A stretch of DNA of 64,000 bases from the NCBI RefSeq assembly GCF_002197845.1, contig NZ_NIDE01000011.1, positions 1 to 64,000 on the forward strand. The letters are read 5' to 3'. Shown in pieces: positions 16,579-26,100 of this stretch. Below the pieces are notes generated by a model, which saw only the letters and a list, made by a program, of their open reading frames with translations, was not told where the DNA came from and did no database searches. The number at the start of each line of letters is the position of its first letter. The stretch's first letter is position 1. Both the position numbers and the translations under genes were made by a program. This DNA is from Fimbriiglobus ruber (GTDB taxonomy: Bacteria; Planctomycetota; Planctomycetia; Gemmatales; Gemmataceae).

Positions 16579-17901
16579 TTACTGTGGCTTGATCATGGTG
16601 CGTAAGGCCGCCTCTTGGCCGGTGAGGATTTTCAATTTCGGCAGCTTCTTTTGCAACGCATCCCGCCCGGCGGCGGTGATTTTCGTCGACGTGATCCTGA
16701 ACTCTTCCAGCGATTTGGATTCCGAAAGTGCCGCCAGATCTGTGTCAGTCAGTTCAATTCCAATCAAGGACAGAACGCGAAGCTTGTCGAGTTTGGCGAC
16801 GGCCGAAATCACCGCGTCCGTCTCCGCTGTCACCCCGAGCAAGTCGAGTGATTCCAAATTCGTCAGCGTTCCGATCGCGGCGGCTCCGTCGTCGGTGAGT
16901 GAGCCGTACACAATCCGCAGCTGCTTCAATTGGACAAAGCCCTTGAGCCCGGGTATTGCCTCCGCTGGCGGCCGGGAGAAACTGATCGATGTCAACTCGG
17001 GTAACTTGGCCAGTGCCGCCAAACCGTTCGCCGTTATTGCGTCGGTAGAGAGGTGGAGATGAGTGAGGTGCTTTAACCCGGCTAGCGCTTTAAGATCGAT
17101 GTCCCGGATCGGAATGCCCAAGCTTAACTCAGTCAGTTCGGTCAAGTTACCCAGTTTGGCGGTCCCCCGCACCGGGAGTGGGTAGTCCGGTTCACCCTTC
17201 GTATTTATCATTCCACTTATCTGCAGTTTCCGAAGGGTCTTCATGTGGCCAATTGCCGCGAACAAGGACTCCGATGGCGATACCGGGCACGTGAGTTCTT
17301 TCAGGGCAGCAAACCCCACCACGTCATCGGCCGACAACCCGGAGCCCGTGGACGACATGAGAAAGAACGATTCGAGTTTTTTTAATTTCCACAACGGACG
17401 AACGATTTCGGGCTTGAGATCATTCGTCCAAACTTTGACGGAGCGGAGCGACGAGACTTTCGCAAGGGCCTCGAAGTATTCGGCCGGAGAAGAAAGCCCG
17501 TCGAAACCTATACGACTGAAATTTTTGATCGCCGGCCCGTCCGGCAGTTGCTGGATCATCGCGAGATCGCTTGTGCCGCCGAGGCTGAGCGATTCGAGCG
17601 TCGGGTGGTCCTTCAGCTTCTTGAATATTCCAGGCCCGAATTTTACGTCGATTCCATCCAATGATTTCAAGTGCTTCAGCGCATTGAAATGCGCAACCTG
17701 AGTTTCGTCGAGTGACGCGCGGAAGAGTACGCCGATAACGGGTTTGTCCGGATGCTTTTCGTCCACTGTCACTTGGGCATACTTCCTCACCTCCGCGGCC
17801 GCCTTTGCTTCCGCCTCCGACACGCGGTCTTGCGCTCCGGCCGGTCGGGCACAGAACCCGGCCGAGAGAATCAACCCCGCGGTCACAACTGTTCGCGTCA
17901 T
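16579..17901 (-). CDS. Secreted leucine-rich-repeat-like protein
   Basis: About 440 residues from MTRTVVTAGLILSAGFCARPAGA (signal peptide; cleavage before QDRV). After a charged N-terminal segment there are about ten ~24-residue repeats of the form LxxLxxLTSLxxL..., for example LGNLTELTELSLGIP, LAGLKHLTHLHLSTDAI, LAKLPELTSISFSRPP, IGTLTNLESLDLLGV and VAKLDKLRVLSLIG. This matches the internalin-like LRR solenoid common in planctomycete secretomes, likely for protein-protein interaction outside the cytoplasm. Base composition is slightly more AT-rich than its neighbours. Confidence 0.75.
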   Translation of the reverse strand: MTRTVVTAGLILSAGFCARPAGAQDRVSEAEAKAAAEVRKYAQVTVDEKHPDKPVIGVLFRASLDETQVAHFNALKHLKSLDGIDVKFGPGIFKKLKDHPTLESLSLGGTSDLAMIQQLPDGPAIKNFSRIGFDGLSSPAEYFEALAKVSSLRSVKVWTNDLKPEIVRPLWKLKKLESFFLMSSTGSGLSADDVVGFAALKELTCPVSPSESLFAAIGHMKTLRKLQISGMINTKGEPDYPLPVRGTAKLGNLTELTELSLGIPIRDIDLKALAGLKHLTHLHLSTDAITANGLAALAKLPELTSISFSRPPAEAIPGLKGFVQLKQLRIVYGSLTDDGAAAIGTLTNLESLDLLGVTAETDAVISAVAKLDKLRVLSLIGIELTDTDLAALSESKSLEEFRITSTKITAAGRDALQKKLPKLKILTGQEAALRTMIKPQ

Positions 17902-18009
17902 AAATTCTCCCAACGTTCCGGCTACCCGAACGAATGGCGGGGGCCATTCGATTCGTGCGGCCGGCTACTCCCCTGCAGAACCTGCCTCCCCTTAATTCGG
18001 CCCGCTGAT

Positions 18010-18288
18010 TTACCTATTCTCGCCAAGGAACGGCCCCCGTGCCAGTACCAGGTTCTCCAAGAATTGCCGCGTGCAGTTCTCCCAGGTGTACGACCGCCCT
18101 TCGGCAATGCACGCGGTCCGGTTGCCGGTCCGTAGGGCTCGCAATCGTGCGACTTCTCCTGGCAACGCGGTCATTTCCGTGCGTAACTGGGCGACGGGGT
18201 CCGGCACCCCAAACGGTGTGGGTCCGGCTAGAACCGACTTGCCCGGGAAGTCGCCATGACCACCCCTCTTCCCCAAACTGGGAATCAA
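18010..18288 (-). pseudogene. Group 1 glycosyltransferase C-terminal fragment
   Basis: The minus-strand frame ends with a pattern typical of GT4 C-termini: GGHGDFPGKSVLAGPTPFGV, then DPVAQLRTEMTALPGEVARL, then EGRSYTWENCTRQFLENLV. These correspond to the acceptor-side GG.xE region and the final YSWexxaxqfl helix. The N-terminal domain and most of the catalytic site are absent, so it is a decayed fragment. Assignment by motif resemblance only. Confidence 0.5.
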
Positions 18289-18495
18289 GAGAGAGCCAGG
18301 ACCGCGGAGAACGGGATCGGCGGAGCATGACTTATGGGGTACAACGAGGGTGTGAACCCGGGGCCGCGACGACCACCCATTTTCGCCGGCCTATCACCGC
18401 GACCCTGTCCCGCCAGTAAATCATTTGAACCCCGCCCGGGTCGCACGTCCGCAGACCCGGGCGAACCCGGGAACACCCGCCTGGACCGTCCACCC

Positions 18496-19230
18496 ATGCC
18501 ACGACCCGCAGCCCGCCGGCCCGACCAACTCCGGCCGCTCTCCTTCAAGCGCAAGTACACGGGTTCCGCGCCCGGCAGCGTACTCGTGAAGGCCGGGCGG
18601 ACGACCGTCTTGTGTACCTGCTGTGTCGACTCGAAGGTGCCGGACTTCCTCGTCGGCAAGGGCAAGGGGTGGCTGACGGCCGAATACGGGATGCTGCCGG
18701 GGTCCACGAACACCCGCAAGGCGCGGGACAAGGGCGGGAAGGTGGACGGCCGTAGCGTCGAGATCCAGCGGCTCATCGGCCGCAGCCTCCGCGCGATCGT
18801 CAACCTGGACGCACTCGGCGAACGGACGCTGTGGATCGATTGCGACGTAATCGAGGCGGACGGCGGCACCCGGACGGCCAGCATCACCGGGGCGTTCGTG
18901 GCCCTCGTTGACGCCCTGCAAAGCGTCAAGAAAGACCTCCCCGCGGGGATCGCGGGCGTACTGAAAGACAGCGTCGCCGCGGTCAGCGTCGGGATCGTGG
19001 ACGGGGAACCCCGGCTCGACCTGGAGTACGTCGAGGACCGCGACGCCGACGTGGACATGAACCTCGTGATGACCGGGTCCGGGAAGTTCATCGAGGTGCA
19101 GGGGACCGGCGAAGAGGCGACGTACACGCGGGCCGAACTCGATTCGCTGCTCGCGCTCGGCACCGCCGGGATCGAGCAAATCACGAAGGCCCAGCGGGCC
19201 ACCCTCGGCAAGGCGTGGCCGCTCGCGTAA
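18496..19230 (+). CDS. rph: Ribonuclease PH
   Basis: 244 residues from the ATG giving [15 protein letters not shown]. The protein follows RNase PH throughout: an early [22 protein letters not shown] strand, [14 protein letters not shown](N)TR, the basic [17 protein letters not shown] helix, the phosphate/metal region [25 protein letters not shown] and a C-terminal [28 protein letters not shown]. It performs phosphorolytic trimming of tRNA 3' ends. Length is close to the usual ~240. The longer upstream frame is not needed. Confidence 0.95.
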   Translation: MPRPAARRPDQLRPLSFKRKYTGSAPGSVLVKAGRTTVLCTCCVDSKVPDFLVGKGKGWLTAEYGMLPGSTNTRKARDKGGKVDGRSVEIQRLIGRSLRAIVNLDALGERTLWIDCDVIEADGGTRTASITGAFVALVDALQSVKKDLPAGIAGVLKDSVAAVSVGIVDGEPRLDLEYVEDRDADVDMNLVMTGSGKFIEVQGTGEEATYTRAELDSLLALGTAGIEQITKAQRATLGKAWPLA

Positions 19231-19283
19231 GATCGCCCCGTCCGCGAACCCGCCCACCGCGGCGGTCCTCCCCGTGGGGCATC

Positions 19284-20461
19284 ATGGCCACGACGTTCAC
19301 CGTCACGATCCGGTTGCAGTGCTGGAAAGAACACCACTGCGTCGGGTGCGGGACCGCGTTCCGTTACCTGTTCGCCCGCGAGGTGAAGGGAACGGGCGGG
19401 GCGGCCCGAACGGCCGAACGGTCCGCGCACACGCGGGCCGCCCGGGTGATCACCAAGGGGACGGACCCACACCCGTGCCCCACCTGCGGACGCTTCCAAC
19501 CCGAGATGATCGCCCGGCCGCTCGCCGCCCGCCACGCCTGGACGTCGGCCGCGGGAGCGCTGGCCGTTCTCGCGGTCGTGGTGCTGGGCGGCACACACGC
19601 TTCGGCATGGCTGACCTACTCTGCGGCCGGACTCGCGGCGGCAGTCGTGACCGCGGTCGCTACCCTCGTTCACATCACCTTTGCCCGACGAAACCCGAAC
19701 GCCGACCTGGTCGGCAACCGTGCCCGCGCCGCCCACGAACTCAACGCCGGTGTAGTCCAGATTGTGAAGTCCGGGGACGCCGACCGGGCCGACAAAAACC
19801 CACCCCGAAAGCCGTTCGCGAAAGGCCACCTTCTTGCGGCTGGGTTGGGTTTCCTCGCCGCGGTTGTCCTGGCGGCCCCATTTATTACCAAGGGGGCTGC
19901 CGGTTGGCCCTCCAACTCCGGCGTGCCGGAAGTGGTCGGATCGGGCGAGCAGATCGTCGTCTATTTCGACGACTCGGTCGACGCCCTCAAGGGGCACTGG
20001 CGCGGCCAGGCCAAGGCCGAAGTCGCGGCCGACGAGGGGCCGGGGTGCTGGGTGAGGAGTTCGGCACATCGTCGCGGGATGAAGATTGGGGGAATTCGAT
20101 CGCGGTCAGCAAAACCGGGGCGACCCGCCGGCCGGCGCTCTGGGCTGCATTGACCGTCCCAGCCGACCCGCGGTTCGTGGGCCGCGCCGTCTCAGTCCGC
20201 GTCAACCTGTTAGTCACGTACCCGACGTCTGCCGGGGGCGGGTTCAATAATGTCGACCAAATCGTCGAAAGGACCGTCCAACTCACCGCGGCTCCGCCCG
20301 GCGCGCAGAACGCTTACCGGACGATCTTCTGGTACGGCTCGGTCACGGGTTTCGTGCTGTTATTGTTGTCCGGGTGGCTGTTTCGCGTGCTGGCCGTCCG
20401 GGTGGCTGAGTGCGCGCTGCCAGCACGGTTGTTGCCGTTCGAAGCCAACGCCCGGTCGTGA
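19284..20461 (+). pseudogene. Zinc-ribbon membrane protein, frameshifted
   Basis: Begins at the ATG giving MATTFTVTIRLQCWKEHHCVG and carries two zinc-ribbon-like Cys pairs (CVGCG, CPTCG) in the first ~75 residues. Two hydrophobic segments follow (~90-135), then another (~190-215), an extracytoplasmic part and a last transmembrane helix (GSVTGFVLLLLSGWLFRVLAV). The frame breaks near 20040-20060: the upstream frame runs into low-complexity Arg-rich sequence, while the next frame continues plausibly as EEFGTSSRDEDWGNSIAVSK. A single-base indel near a G-rich run explains this. Either a sequencing error or a recent pseudogene; function unknown. Confidence 0.6.
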
Positions 20462-20521
20462 TGCATCAGGCGTTCGGTAGTTGATAGTTGCCCCACTCCA
20501 ACAACCTGTGGAACTCCTCTC

Positions 20522-20593
20522 TGGAGCATTTTTTGCATTTATTGCGCTGAAACCCCTGTTTTAGGACCGGCGGGTCGCCACAGTTATCGAGGC
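20522..20593 (+). repeat. 72-bp dispersed repeat, copy 1
   Basis: Starts TGGAGCATTTTTTGCATTTA and ends in ATCGAGGC. A copy of equal length differing at only about six positions lies at 30932-31003 in the same orientation. It lies in the gap downstream of the frameshifted membrane protein and the convergent ferrochelatase gene. The A/T-rich core next to a GGCGGGTCGCCA segment suggests a structured non-coding mobile repeat. Confidence 0.8.
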
Positions 20594-20631
20594 AGTCGGG
20601 ATGGGTCAAATATTTGCTGCCGACCGACACG

Positions 20632-21603
20632 CTATTTCACCCAGCCGTGGCCCTCGTCGCGCACGATCGCGGCCATCGCCTCGATCCATTTCGGGTGGTC
20701 GTTCAGGCACGGGATATTGTGGAGGTGTTCGCCGCCCGCGTGCTCGAACACCTCGCGCGACTCGCGGCCGATCTCGTCGATCGTTTCCAGGCAGTCGGCG
20801 GTGAACCCCGGCAGAGTTACGGCCACGCGCTTGACCCCGCGCTTCGCGAGCGCCGTCAGCACGTCGTCCGTGTACGGCTTGAGCCACGGCTCTTTGCCGA
20901 ACCGGGACTGGTAGGTCTGCGTCCACTTGTCCCGCGGGAGGCCGAGCCGCGGGAGGAGAGCCCGCGTCGTGCGCACGACCTGCGTCGCGTAGGGGTCGCC
21001 CCGTTTCGAGTACGACTGCGGGATGCCGTGGAAGCTGACGACGAGGTGGTCCGGCTGCCACGCGAGCTTCGCCAGATCGTCCTGAATGACCGCGGCCACC
21101 GCATTGAGGTAGGCCGGGTGGACATAATAGGGCGGGACGATCCGGACCGCCGGCACACGGCGAACCTTGAGCAAGGTCTTGAACAGCGCGTCCGTCGCGC
21201 TGGCGAACGTGGTGGCGGAATACTGCGGGAACATGGGCAGGACGATCAAGCGGTCGAAGCCGGCCGCGATCATCTCGGTCACGACCTTTTCGACCGACGG
21301 GTTCCCGATCATCATCCCGAACCGGACCGGCGTGTCCGGGAAGTGGGCCTGGAGCAACTCGGTCTGCCGCTTGGTGTAGTGCATGAGCGGGGAGCCGGTC
21401 TTCGCGTCCCAGATCCGCGCGTACTTCTCGGCCGACGCCGCCGGCCGGGTGCGGAGAATGATCCCGTGGAGGATCGGCCACCAAATCAGCTTGGGCACCT
21501 CGATCACCCGCGGGTCCGACAGGAACTGCCGGAGGTAGGGCTTCAGTGCCGCCTTGGTGGGGGCGTCCGGGGTGCCGAGTTGAACGAGCAGGATGCCGGT
21601 CAT
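20632..21603 (-). CDS. hemH: Ferrochelatase
   Basis: 323 residues. N-terminal GILLVQLGTPDAPT, the SPLMHYTKRQ segment, FGMMIGNPSV, LIVLPMFPQYSATTFAS and VSFHGIPQSY with the catalytic His at residue 192; a Glu at residue 273 in CLETIDEIG is the second catalytic acid. Inserts Fe2+ into protoporphyrin IX in the last step of heme biosynthesis and is normally cytosolic or membrane-associated. Length is typical of bacterial enzymes. No Cys cluster typical of 2Fe-2S ferrochelatases is seen. Other hem genes are not adjacent; the upstream neighbour is a 7Fe ferredoxin. Confidence 0.95.
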   Translation of the reverse strand: MTGILLVQLGTPDAPTKAALKPYLRQFLSDPRVIEVPKLIWWPILHGIILRTRPAASAEKYARIWDAKTGSPLMHYTKRQTELLQAHFPDTPVRFGMMIGNPSVEKVVTEMIAAGFDRLIVLPMFPQYSATTFASATDALFKTLLKVRRVPAVRIVPPYYVHPAYLNAVAAVIQDDLAKLAWQPDHLVVSFHGIPQSYSKRGDPYATQVVRTTRALLPRLGLPRDKWTQTYQSRFGKEPWLKPYTDDVLTALAKRGVKRVAVTLPGFTADCLETIDEIGRESREVFEHAGGEHLHNIPCLNDHPKWIEAMAAIVRDEGHGWVK

Positions 21604-21724
21604 GGTGTTGTTGTCGGTTGAGTGCTGCCGTCGCGCGTGAGCGAAAACGAGCCGTGCGGGGCACCGTATTCATAGGTGCCCCGCACGGCCCGAAACCCGT
21701 CGCCCGCATTTTCCGCCGCGGCGG

Positions 21725-22039
21725 TTACGCCTTGGCTTTGCAGCCCGGGCCTTCCTTCGCGTCGTGCTTGTCGGTGATGTGCGCCTCGCCGCCGACGGCT
21801 TTCAGCGCCTCGGCCTTGTCCTTGTTCAGCTGGACGTAGCTGGTCCACTGCGCCGGCGTGTTGCCCTCGGAGTAAATCGCCTCGACCGGGCACTCGGGGA
21901 CGCACGCTTCGCAGTCGATGCAGTCGTTCGGGTCGATGTAAAGCATGGTGTCGTCCTGGTAGAAGCACTCTACCGGGCAGACCACACAGCAGTCCGTGTA
22001 CTTGCAGTCGTTGCAGTTGGCCGTGACGATGTGCGGCAT
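21725..22039 (-). CDS. fdxA: 7Fe (3Fe-4S/4Fe-4S) ferredoxin
   Basis: 104 residues from MPHIVTANCNDCKYTDCC. The first cluster motif CNDCKYTDCCVVCPVECF and the second CIDCEACVPECPVEAI match FdxA-type ferredoxins, including the conserved YIDPNDC linker. The C-terminal extension (WTSYVQLNKDKAEALKA...) is also family-typical. A small electron carrier in the cytosol. The longer in-frame upstream extension has no homology to ferredoxin and is excluded. 121 bp separate it from hemH, so co-transcription is possible. Confidence 0.95.
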   Translation of the reverse strand: MPHIVTANCNDCKYTDCCVVCPVECFYQDDTMLYIDPNDCIDCEACVPECPVEAIYSEGNTPAQWTSYVQLNKDKAEALKAVGGEAHITDKHDAKEGPGCKAKA

Positions 22040-22590
22040 AACGCGAGTCTCCCTAAATGCGGGTAAGATAAGGCACCGGTTGGTCCGGCTTCTGAACCCG
22101 CCGCCGGACGGGCCGGAACCGGTCGAGATACAAGAATTCGTCGGACCCGCGCGGGGTGTCAAAGTATGCATAGCCATCGGCCGGCCGCGCGGGAAGACCC
22201 GATGTTTTTTCCCGAAATCGTGTCCGGCACGGCTTCCCAGCCGCAACCCCGGGGAACCGCACGCAGTCCCGCGGCCATACACCTCGGGCACGGTCGGGCG
22301 CGACGGCTCAAAAATCTGAGACGGCTCGAAAGGTTTAGAGGAATTTGGTCATCGATGAAGTGTGGTCGTCTGCTTCTGAATTTGGCGTGCGGCGCCCGAC
22401 CGCCGCTTGGTTTTTTTTCAAACCCAAAGAGACGGTCAAGCGCCGCACGCCAAATTGAGGAATCGTGCTACATCGCGACGGCCACGCGATTGAAAAGGGC
22501 CGCGCCATTACTCTGACCCACGGGCCGCACAGAGCGACAAGTTCGTGTCATCTGGCGTCGCGAGAGTGAGTCGCAACAAGTACGGGCGTT
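22040..22590. other. Intergenic region with palindrome, no gene seen
   Basis: About 550 bp between fdxA and the next minus-strand gene. Apart from the palindromic repeat at 22379-22456, no reading frame has recognisable similarity or plausible start signals. The fdxA promoter is presumably in 22040-22200. Confidence 0.5.
22379..22456. repeat. Palindromic repeat, family shared with 30798-30883
   Basis: Arms AATTTGGCGTGCGGCGC (22379-22395) and its exact reverse complement (22440-22456) enclose a 44-nt centre containing GCCGCTTGG followed by eight T. The layout (TTTGG-G-GTGCGGCGC ... GCCGCTTGGTTTTT) is the same as in the longer palindrome at 30798-30883. The two are diverged members of one non-autonomous palindromic element family. 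Confidence 0.75.
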
Positions 22591-23118
22591 TTATAATGCG
22601 GGGCGGCCAGCCGTGGAGGTGATCGCTTCGGCCGGGAAAGGCGGGATCGGAAAGGGTGACTCGCCGTCGATCGGAATCTCGCCATTCCGGATCGCGTCGG
22701 CCAGTTCGCGTTCGAGGCGCGCGGCGACGGCAGCCCGACTCGGGTCGCGGCGGAGGAACCCGTTGGCCGCGTCGATCACCAACCGGGCGACCCGTTCTTC
22801 GAGGGACCGCCCGGTGCTGGAGTCGTATTCAAACGGCCAAATTTGTGGCCACTCGCGGTTGAGGGCCAGGATCTGCTGAACGGCGAGCGTGAGCCGGAGT
22901 TCCCCGCGGATCAGCGCGCCGACGATCGCGTCCTTGGCCGCGATTCGTTTGGCCACGGCCGTGGCCCGCGCGTACCCCGGATCCCGACTGTCGGACGGGG
23001 TGAAGATCACGCGCGAGTATCCGTCCGAAGAGTCCGGCTCCCACCGCGCCGCGGCCGCAACAATTGCCCCACTCGCCACCGCGACCACCACCGCCGCCGC
23101 CCGCGAGAATCGTGTCAT
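22591..23118 (-). CDS. Hypothetical exported protein
   Basis: 175 residues from MTRFSRAAAVVVAVASGAIVAAAA (signal peptide or N-terminal anchor). The mature part is mostly helical with KRIAAKDAIVGALIRGELRLTLAVQQILALN and RSLEERVARLVIDAAN, then an Ile/Pro-rich tail. The pattern of a short membrane anchor plus an amphipathic helical region resembles small planctomycete envelope proteins of unknown function. The GTG/ATG-free upstream extension was rejected in favour of this start because it gives a clean signal peptide. Confidence 0.55.
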   Translation of the reverse strand: MTRFSRAAAVVVAVASGAIVAAAARWEPDSSDGYSRVIFTPSDSRDPGYARATAVAKRIAAKDAIVGALIRGELRLTLAVQQILALNREWPQIWPFEYDSSTGRSLEERVARLVIDAANGFLRRDPSRAAVAARLERELADAIRNGEIPIDGESPFPIPPFPAEAITSTAGRPAL

Positions 23119-23576
23119 CGCTCGTCCTCCCGCGCACCAGTCAACCCGCCGAGGAAAAAGACGCGAAGTCGTGGAACCCGGCGCGCCGGATTCCCCACTT
23201 TTTCTCACCCACTTCACCCGCGTCACAATCAAGACGATGCGGGGCGAGAATCGTTTCACACAATTTAAGACAATCCGTCTGAACTGTAAATGGCAGATTC
23301 AGACATTTTGTCTGTAAGCACCCGCGTCTCCAGTTCCGCCACCGTAGTAGTGCCCGCGGGTGTGCGTTCTGATTCGTAATTCGCTGGAAATTCTCCGAGA
23401 TTTTTTGAATCCGTGCCCGGCACGTGACAACCGCGTTACACGAACGGGCGGGCGGGGGCAGTCCGGACGGGGATAGAGGACGCGGGGGAATCGGCGCGAG
23501 CGTCGCGCATCGCGATTGGCGATCACGAGCCGCGCGGTATCTTGTCAGCCGACCCGCGACGAACCCGGAGCCGGCC
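23119..23576. other. Intergenic region, nothing recognised
   Basis: About 460 bp between divergent genes. It contains AT-richer stretches near 23230-23410 that may hold promoters for both sides, but no conserved gene, tRNA or repeat was recognised. Confidence 0.4.
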
Positions 23577-23726
23577 ATGACGCCCGAAGAACACCCGACG
23601 CTGGAAGAGTGGATCGAAGCGACCCAGTCGTGCTGCGGCATCGACCACGACGACGACGACGACACCCCGCCGCCACAACCGCCGGAGGACCGCGAGCCGC
23701 CGCCCCCGGCTCCCGACGAGGCGTAA
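23577..23726 (+). CDS. Hypothetical acidic small protein
   Basis: 49 residues: MTPEEHPTLEEWIEATQSCC, a short helix-forming N-terminus, then a poly-Asp run and a Pro-rich acidic tail. No homologue recognised. The ATG is preceded by GGAGCC. Short length and low complexity make it uncertain, though the codon pattern fits the strand direction of the next gene. Confidence 0.35.
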   Translation: MTPEEHPTLEEWIEATQSCCGIDHDDDDDTPPPQPPEDREPPPPAPDEA

Positions 23727-23885
23727 AGAACGGGCGTGGAAAGAGGCTACCATCCCGTCCGCTCGCCCTGCAAGACGTACTTGTATTTAGAGGTTACAGC
23801 CGCGTTACACTGAGACGTTCCGGTGCGGGTATGATGTGGCGATCAGTCGGACGCCGACGTGCCCTTCTCCACCGGAGTCGCCGCG

Positions 23886-24380
23886 ATGAAGCCCCCGAAC
23901 CGCGCCCTGCAATTCGTTGCCATCGGCAGTTCCTTACTACTCGTCGGCGGACTCGTCTCGTACCGCACCGGCGCGCTCGGCCGGCTCGCGGCGACCTGGG
24001 GCCGGCCGGGTGGGTGGTGGCATTCGCTGCTGGCGCCCGCGGCTTCCCGAGACCCAGACTACTTGCCCGGGTCGAAATCCAAAACCTACGTTGTTCCCCC
24101 CGCGTCTCCCGAAGCGCCCGCGAGCTATGAAGTGAACCCGGCGGCGGCCCCACCGGGGACACCGCCACATCCGACGTTCATGGCCGGGTCCAAGTCGATT
24201 ACGTTCGTGGTCCCGCCCGGCGGCCCGACGGCCCAACCGCCCGCCCCGGGAGCGCCAGCACACCCGGCGTTCCTGCCCGGGTCCAAATCCGACCCGTTCA
24301 TCGTTCCCCCAGTAGCCCCGTCTGCCGGGCCATCGACTCAACCAACCGCCCCGCCCCCGCCGACCGCGATCTGCCCGTAA
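23886..24380 (+). CDS. Membrane-anchored protein with GSKS repeats
   Basis: 164 residues. The N-terminal hydrophobic segment (FVAIGSSLLLVGGLVSYRTGAL, ~9-31) is a signal or anchor. The rest consists of three repeats of ~35-40 residues in Pro-rich context: LPGSKSKTYVVPP, MAGSKSITFVVPP and LPGSKSDPFIVPP. Such GSKS...VPP repeats occur in short Gemmataceae proteins of unknown function. It precedes the interrupted sterol desaturase gene by 24 bp and may share its transcript. Confidence 0.6.
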   Translation: MKPPNRALQFVAIGSSLLLVGGLVSYRTGALGRLAATWGRPGGWWHSLLAPAASRDPDYLPGSKSKTYVVPPASPEAPASYEVNPAAAPPGTPPHPTFMAGSKSITFVVPPGGPTAQPPAPGAPAHPAFLPGSKSDPFIVPPVAPSAGPSTQPTAPPPPTAICP

Positions 24381-24928
24381 ACACCACGCCACGGGAAAAC
24401 TCCCATGAACCTGTCCGCACTCGCGCTGTCGGCCGGCCTCAGCTTCCTGTTCCTGTTCCTCGTGTTTCGCCCGCTCGAACTCGCGTTCCCGGCCCGCCCG
24501 GGGCAGCGGTTTTTCCGCCCGGCGTGGTTCACGGACCTTTGCTTCTTCCTCGGCCAGTACCTCCTCTGGGGCAGCCTCGTGCTGTGGGTTCTGACACTGG
24601 TCGGGCCGGGGGTCGGGGGCATCGTCCCGGAATGGTTCCGCGCGGCCGTGGCGTCGCAGCCGTGGTGGCTCGGGGCCGCGGAAGTCGTCCTGCTGAGCGA
24701 CATCGCGGTCTACTGGGGGCACCGCCTCCAGCACCGCGTCGGCTTCCTCTGGCGGTTCCACGCCGTCCACCACAGCGCCGAACACCTCGACTGGCTGGCC
24801 GCCCACCGCGAACACCCCGTCGACACGATCTACACCGCGTGCGTGATTAACCTCCCGGCGTTCGTCCTCGGGTTCCCGCTGGACGCGATCGCCGGCTTCC
24901 TGGTCTTCCGCGGCGTCTGGGCGATCTA

Positions 24929-26100
24929 TTCTCGGACTCGCCTGAAGTGACACAAGTCGGCCTTGAGCAACCAGGCCTGGATAGCGGAGGATAGATCCTT
25001 CACCGATCCGTCTGCGGGAGGGCAAGGATGCGTCCCCAATATTCGTTTCCCGAACCCGTGGTCCAAGCGATCGCGGACGCGCGCTATCGGCACCCGGACC
25101 CGCGTGTCCAAGAGCGGATGGAGATTCTCTGGCTCAAGACCCGGAACGTGACGCACAGTCGGATCGCGGAGTTGGCCAACGTGTCGCGCTCCACGGTGCA
25201 GCGGACCCTGCGGATCTATGCGGCGAAGGGTCTGGATGGGGTCCGATCGTTCGGCTGGAAGGGCCAACCCAGTGCGCTGACACCGCATCACGGGACGATC
25301 GAAGACGCGTTTCGCCGGCACCCGCCGCACACGGCCCACGAGGCGGCGCGGCGGATCGAGGACCTGACGGGCGTCCGACGCAAGGCGTCGCGGGTGCGCC
25401 AGTTCTTGAAAGAGGATCTGGGGATGAAATGCCTGAAGGTGGCACCCATCCCGGTGCCGCCCAAGAAAACGGTCGACGAACACGCCCGCACGCAGGCGGA
25501 TTTTTTAAAAGACGGAACTGGAACCGAAGTTGGCGGAAGCCCGCGACGGTAAGCGGACGGTGTACTTCGTGGACGCGTCGCACTTCGTCTTGGCGTCGTT
25601 CCTGGGGTGGGTGTGGTGCTTCGTCCGGTTACATGTCCGGGCCGCGTCGGGACGGCAGAGGTACAACGTGCTGGGTGCGCTGAACGCGGTCACGCACGAG
25701 CTGGTGACAGAAATCAACACGACGTACATCACGGCCACCTCGGTGTGTGCGTTGCTCCGCAAGATCGCGGCCCTCGGTGGGTCATTGCCGATCACGCTGG
25801 TACTCGACAACGCCCGCTACCAGCGGTGCGCGCTGGTGGAGCACACGGCCAAGGCACTCGGGATCGAGTTGTTGTTCCTGCCGTCGTATTCGCCGAACCT
25901 GAACTTGATCGAGCGACTCTGGAAGTTCGTGAAGAAGGAGGCGTTGAACAGCCGCCACCATCAGGACTTCAAGAAGTTCCAGGAGGCCATCGACCATTGC
26001 TTGGCGGATCTGCCGACGAAACACCGAGAGAAACTGGCGACCCTGATGACCCACAAATTCCAGACGTGGGACAATGTGTCACTCCTGGACGCGTAAAGTA
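24929..26100 (+). mobile_element. IS630-family insertion sequence, 1172 bp
   Basis: Bounded by TA dinucleotides at 24927-24928 and 26101-26102, the target duplication expected for IS630/Tc1-type elements. The ends form an imperfect terminal inverted repeat (about 25 nt) whose inner part GTGACAC is identical and at equal distance from both edges. It encodes one transposase split over two frames. The interrupted host gene and frame-perfect empty site define the element's boundaries to the base. Confidence 0.9.
25028..26096 (+). CDS. IS630-family transposase, two overlapping frames
   Basis: First frame 25028-25552 encodes the N-terminal helix-turn-helix domain (HSRIAELANVSRSTVQRTLR) and the linker HPPHTAHEAARRIEDLTG. 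The second frame carries the DDE domain to 26096: Asp in VYFVDASHF, Asp in LVLDNARYQ, Glu in NLNLIERLWKFVKKE. The frames meet at a T6A4 run (25501-25510). In the downstream frame the protein would continue FLKTELEPKLAEARDGKRT, so a +1 (or -2) shift, or one base fewer in the run, gives the full-length enzyme. This may be slippage-based regulation or an inactivating indel. Confidence 0.85.

Noticed and set aside
16615-17062. Plus-strand frames opposite the LRR-like gene
   Set aside because: Antisense shadows of a well-supported gene with signal peptide and repeats.
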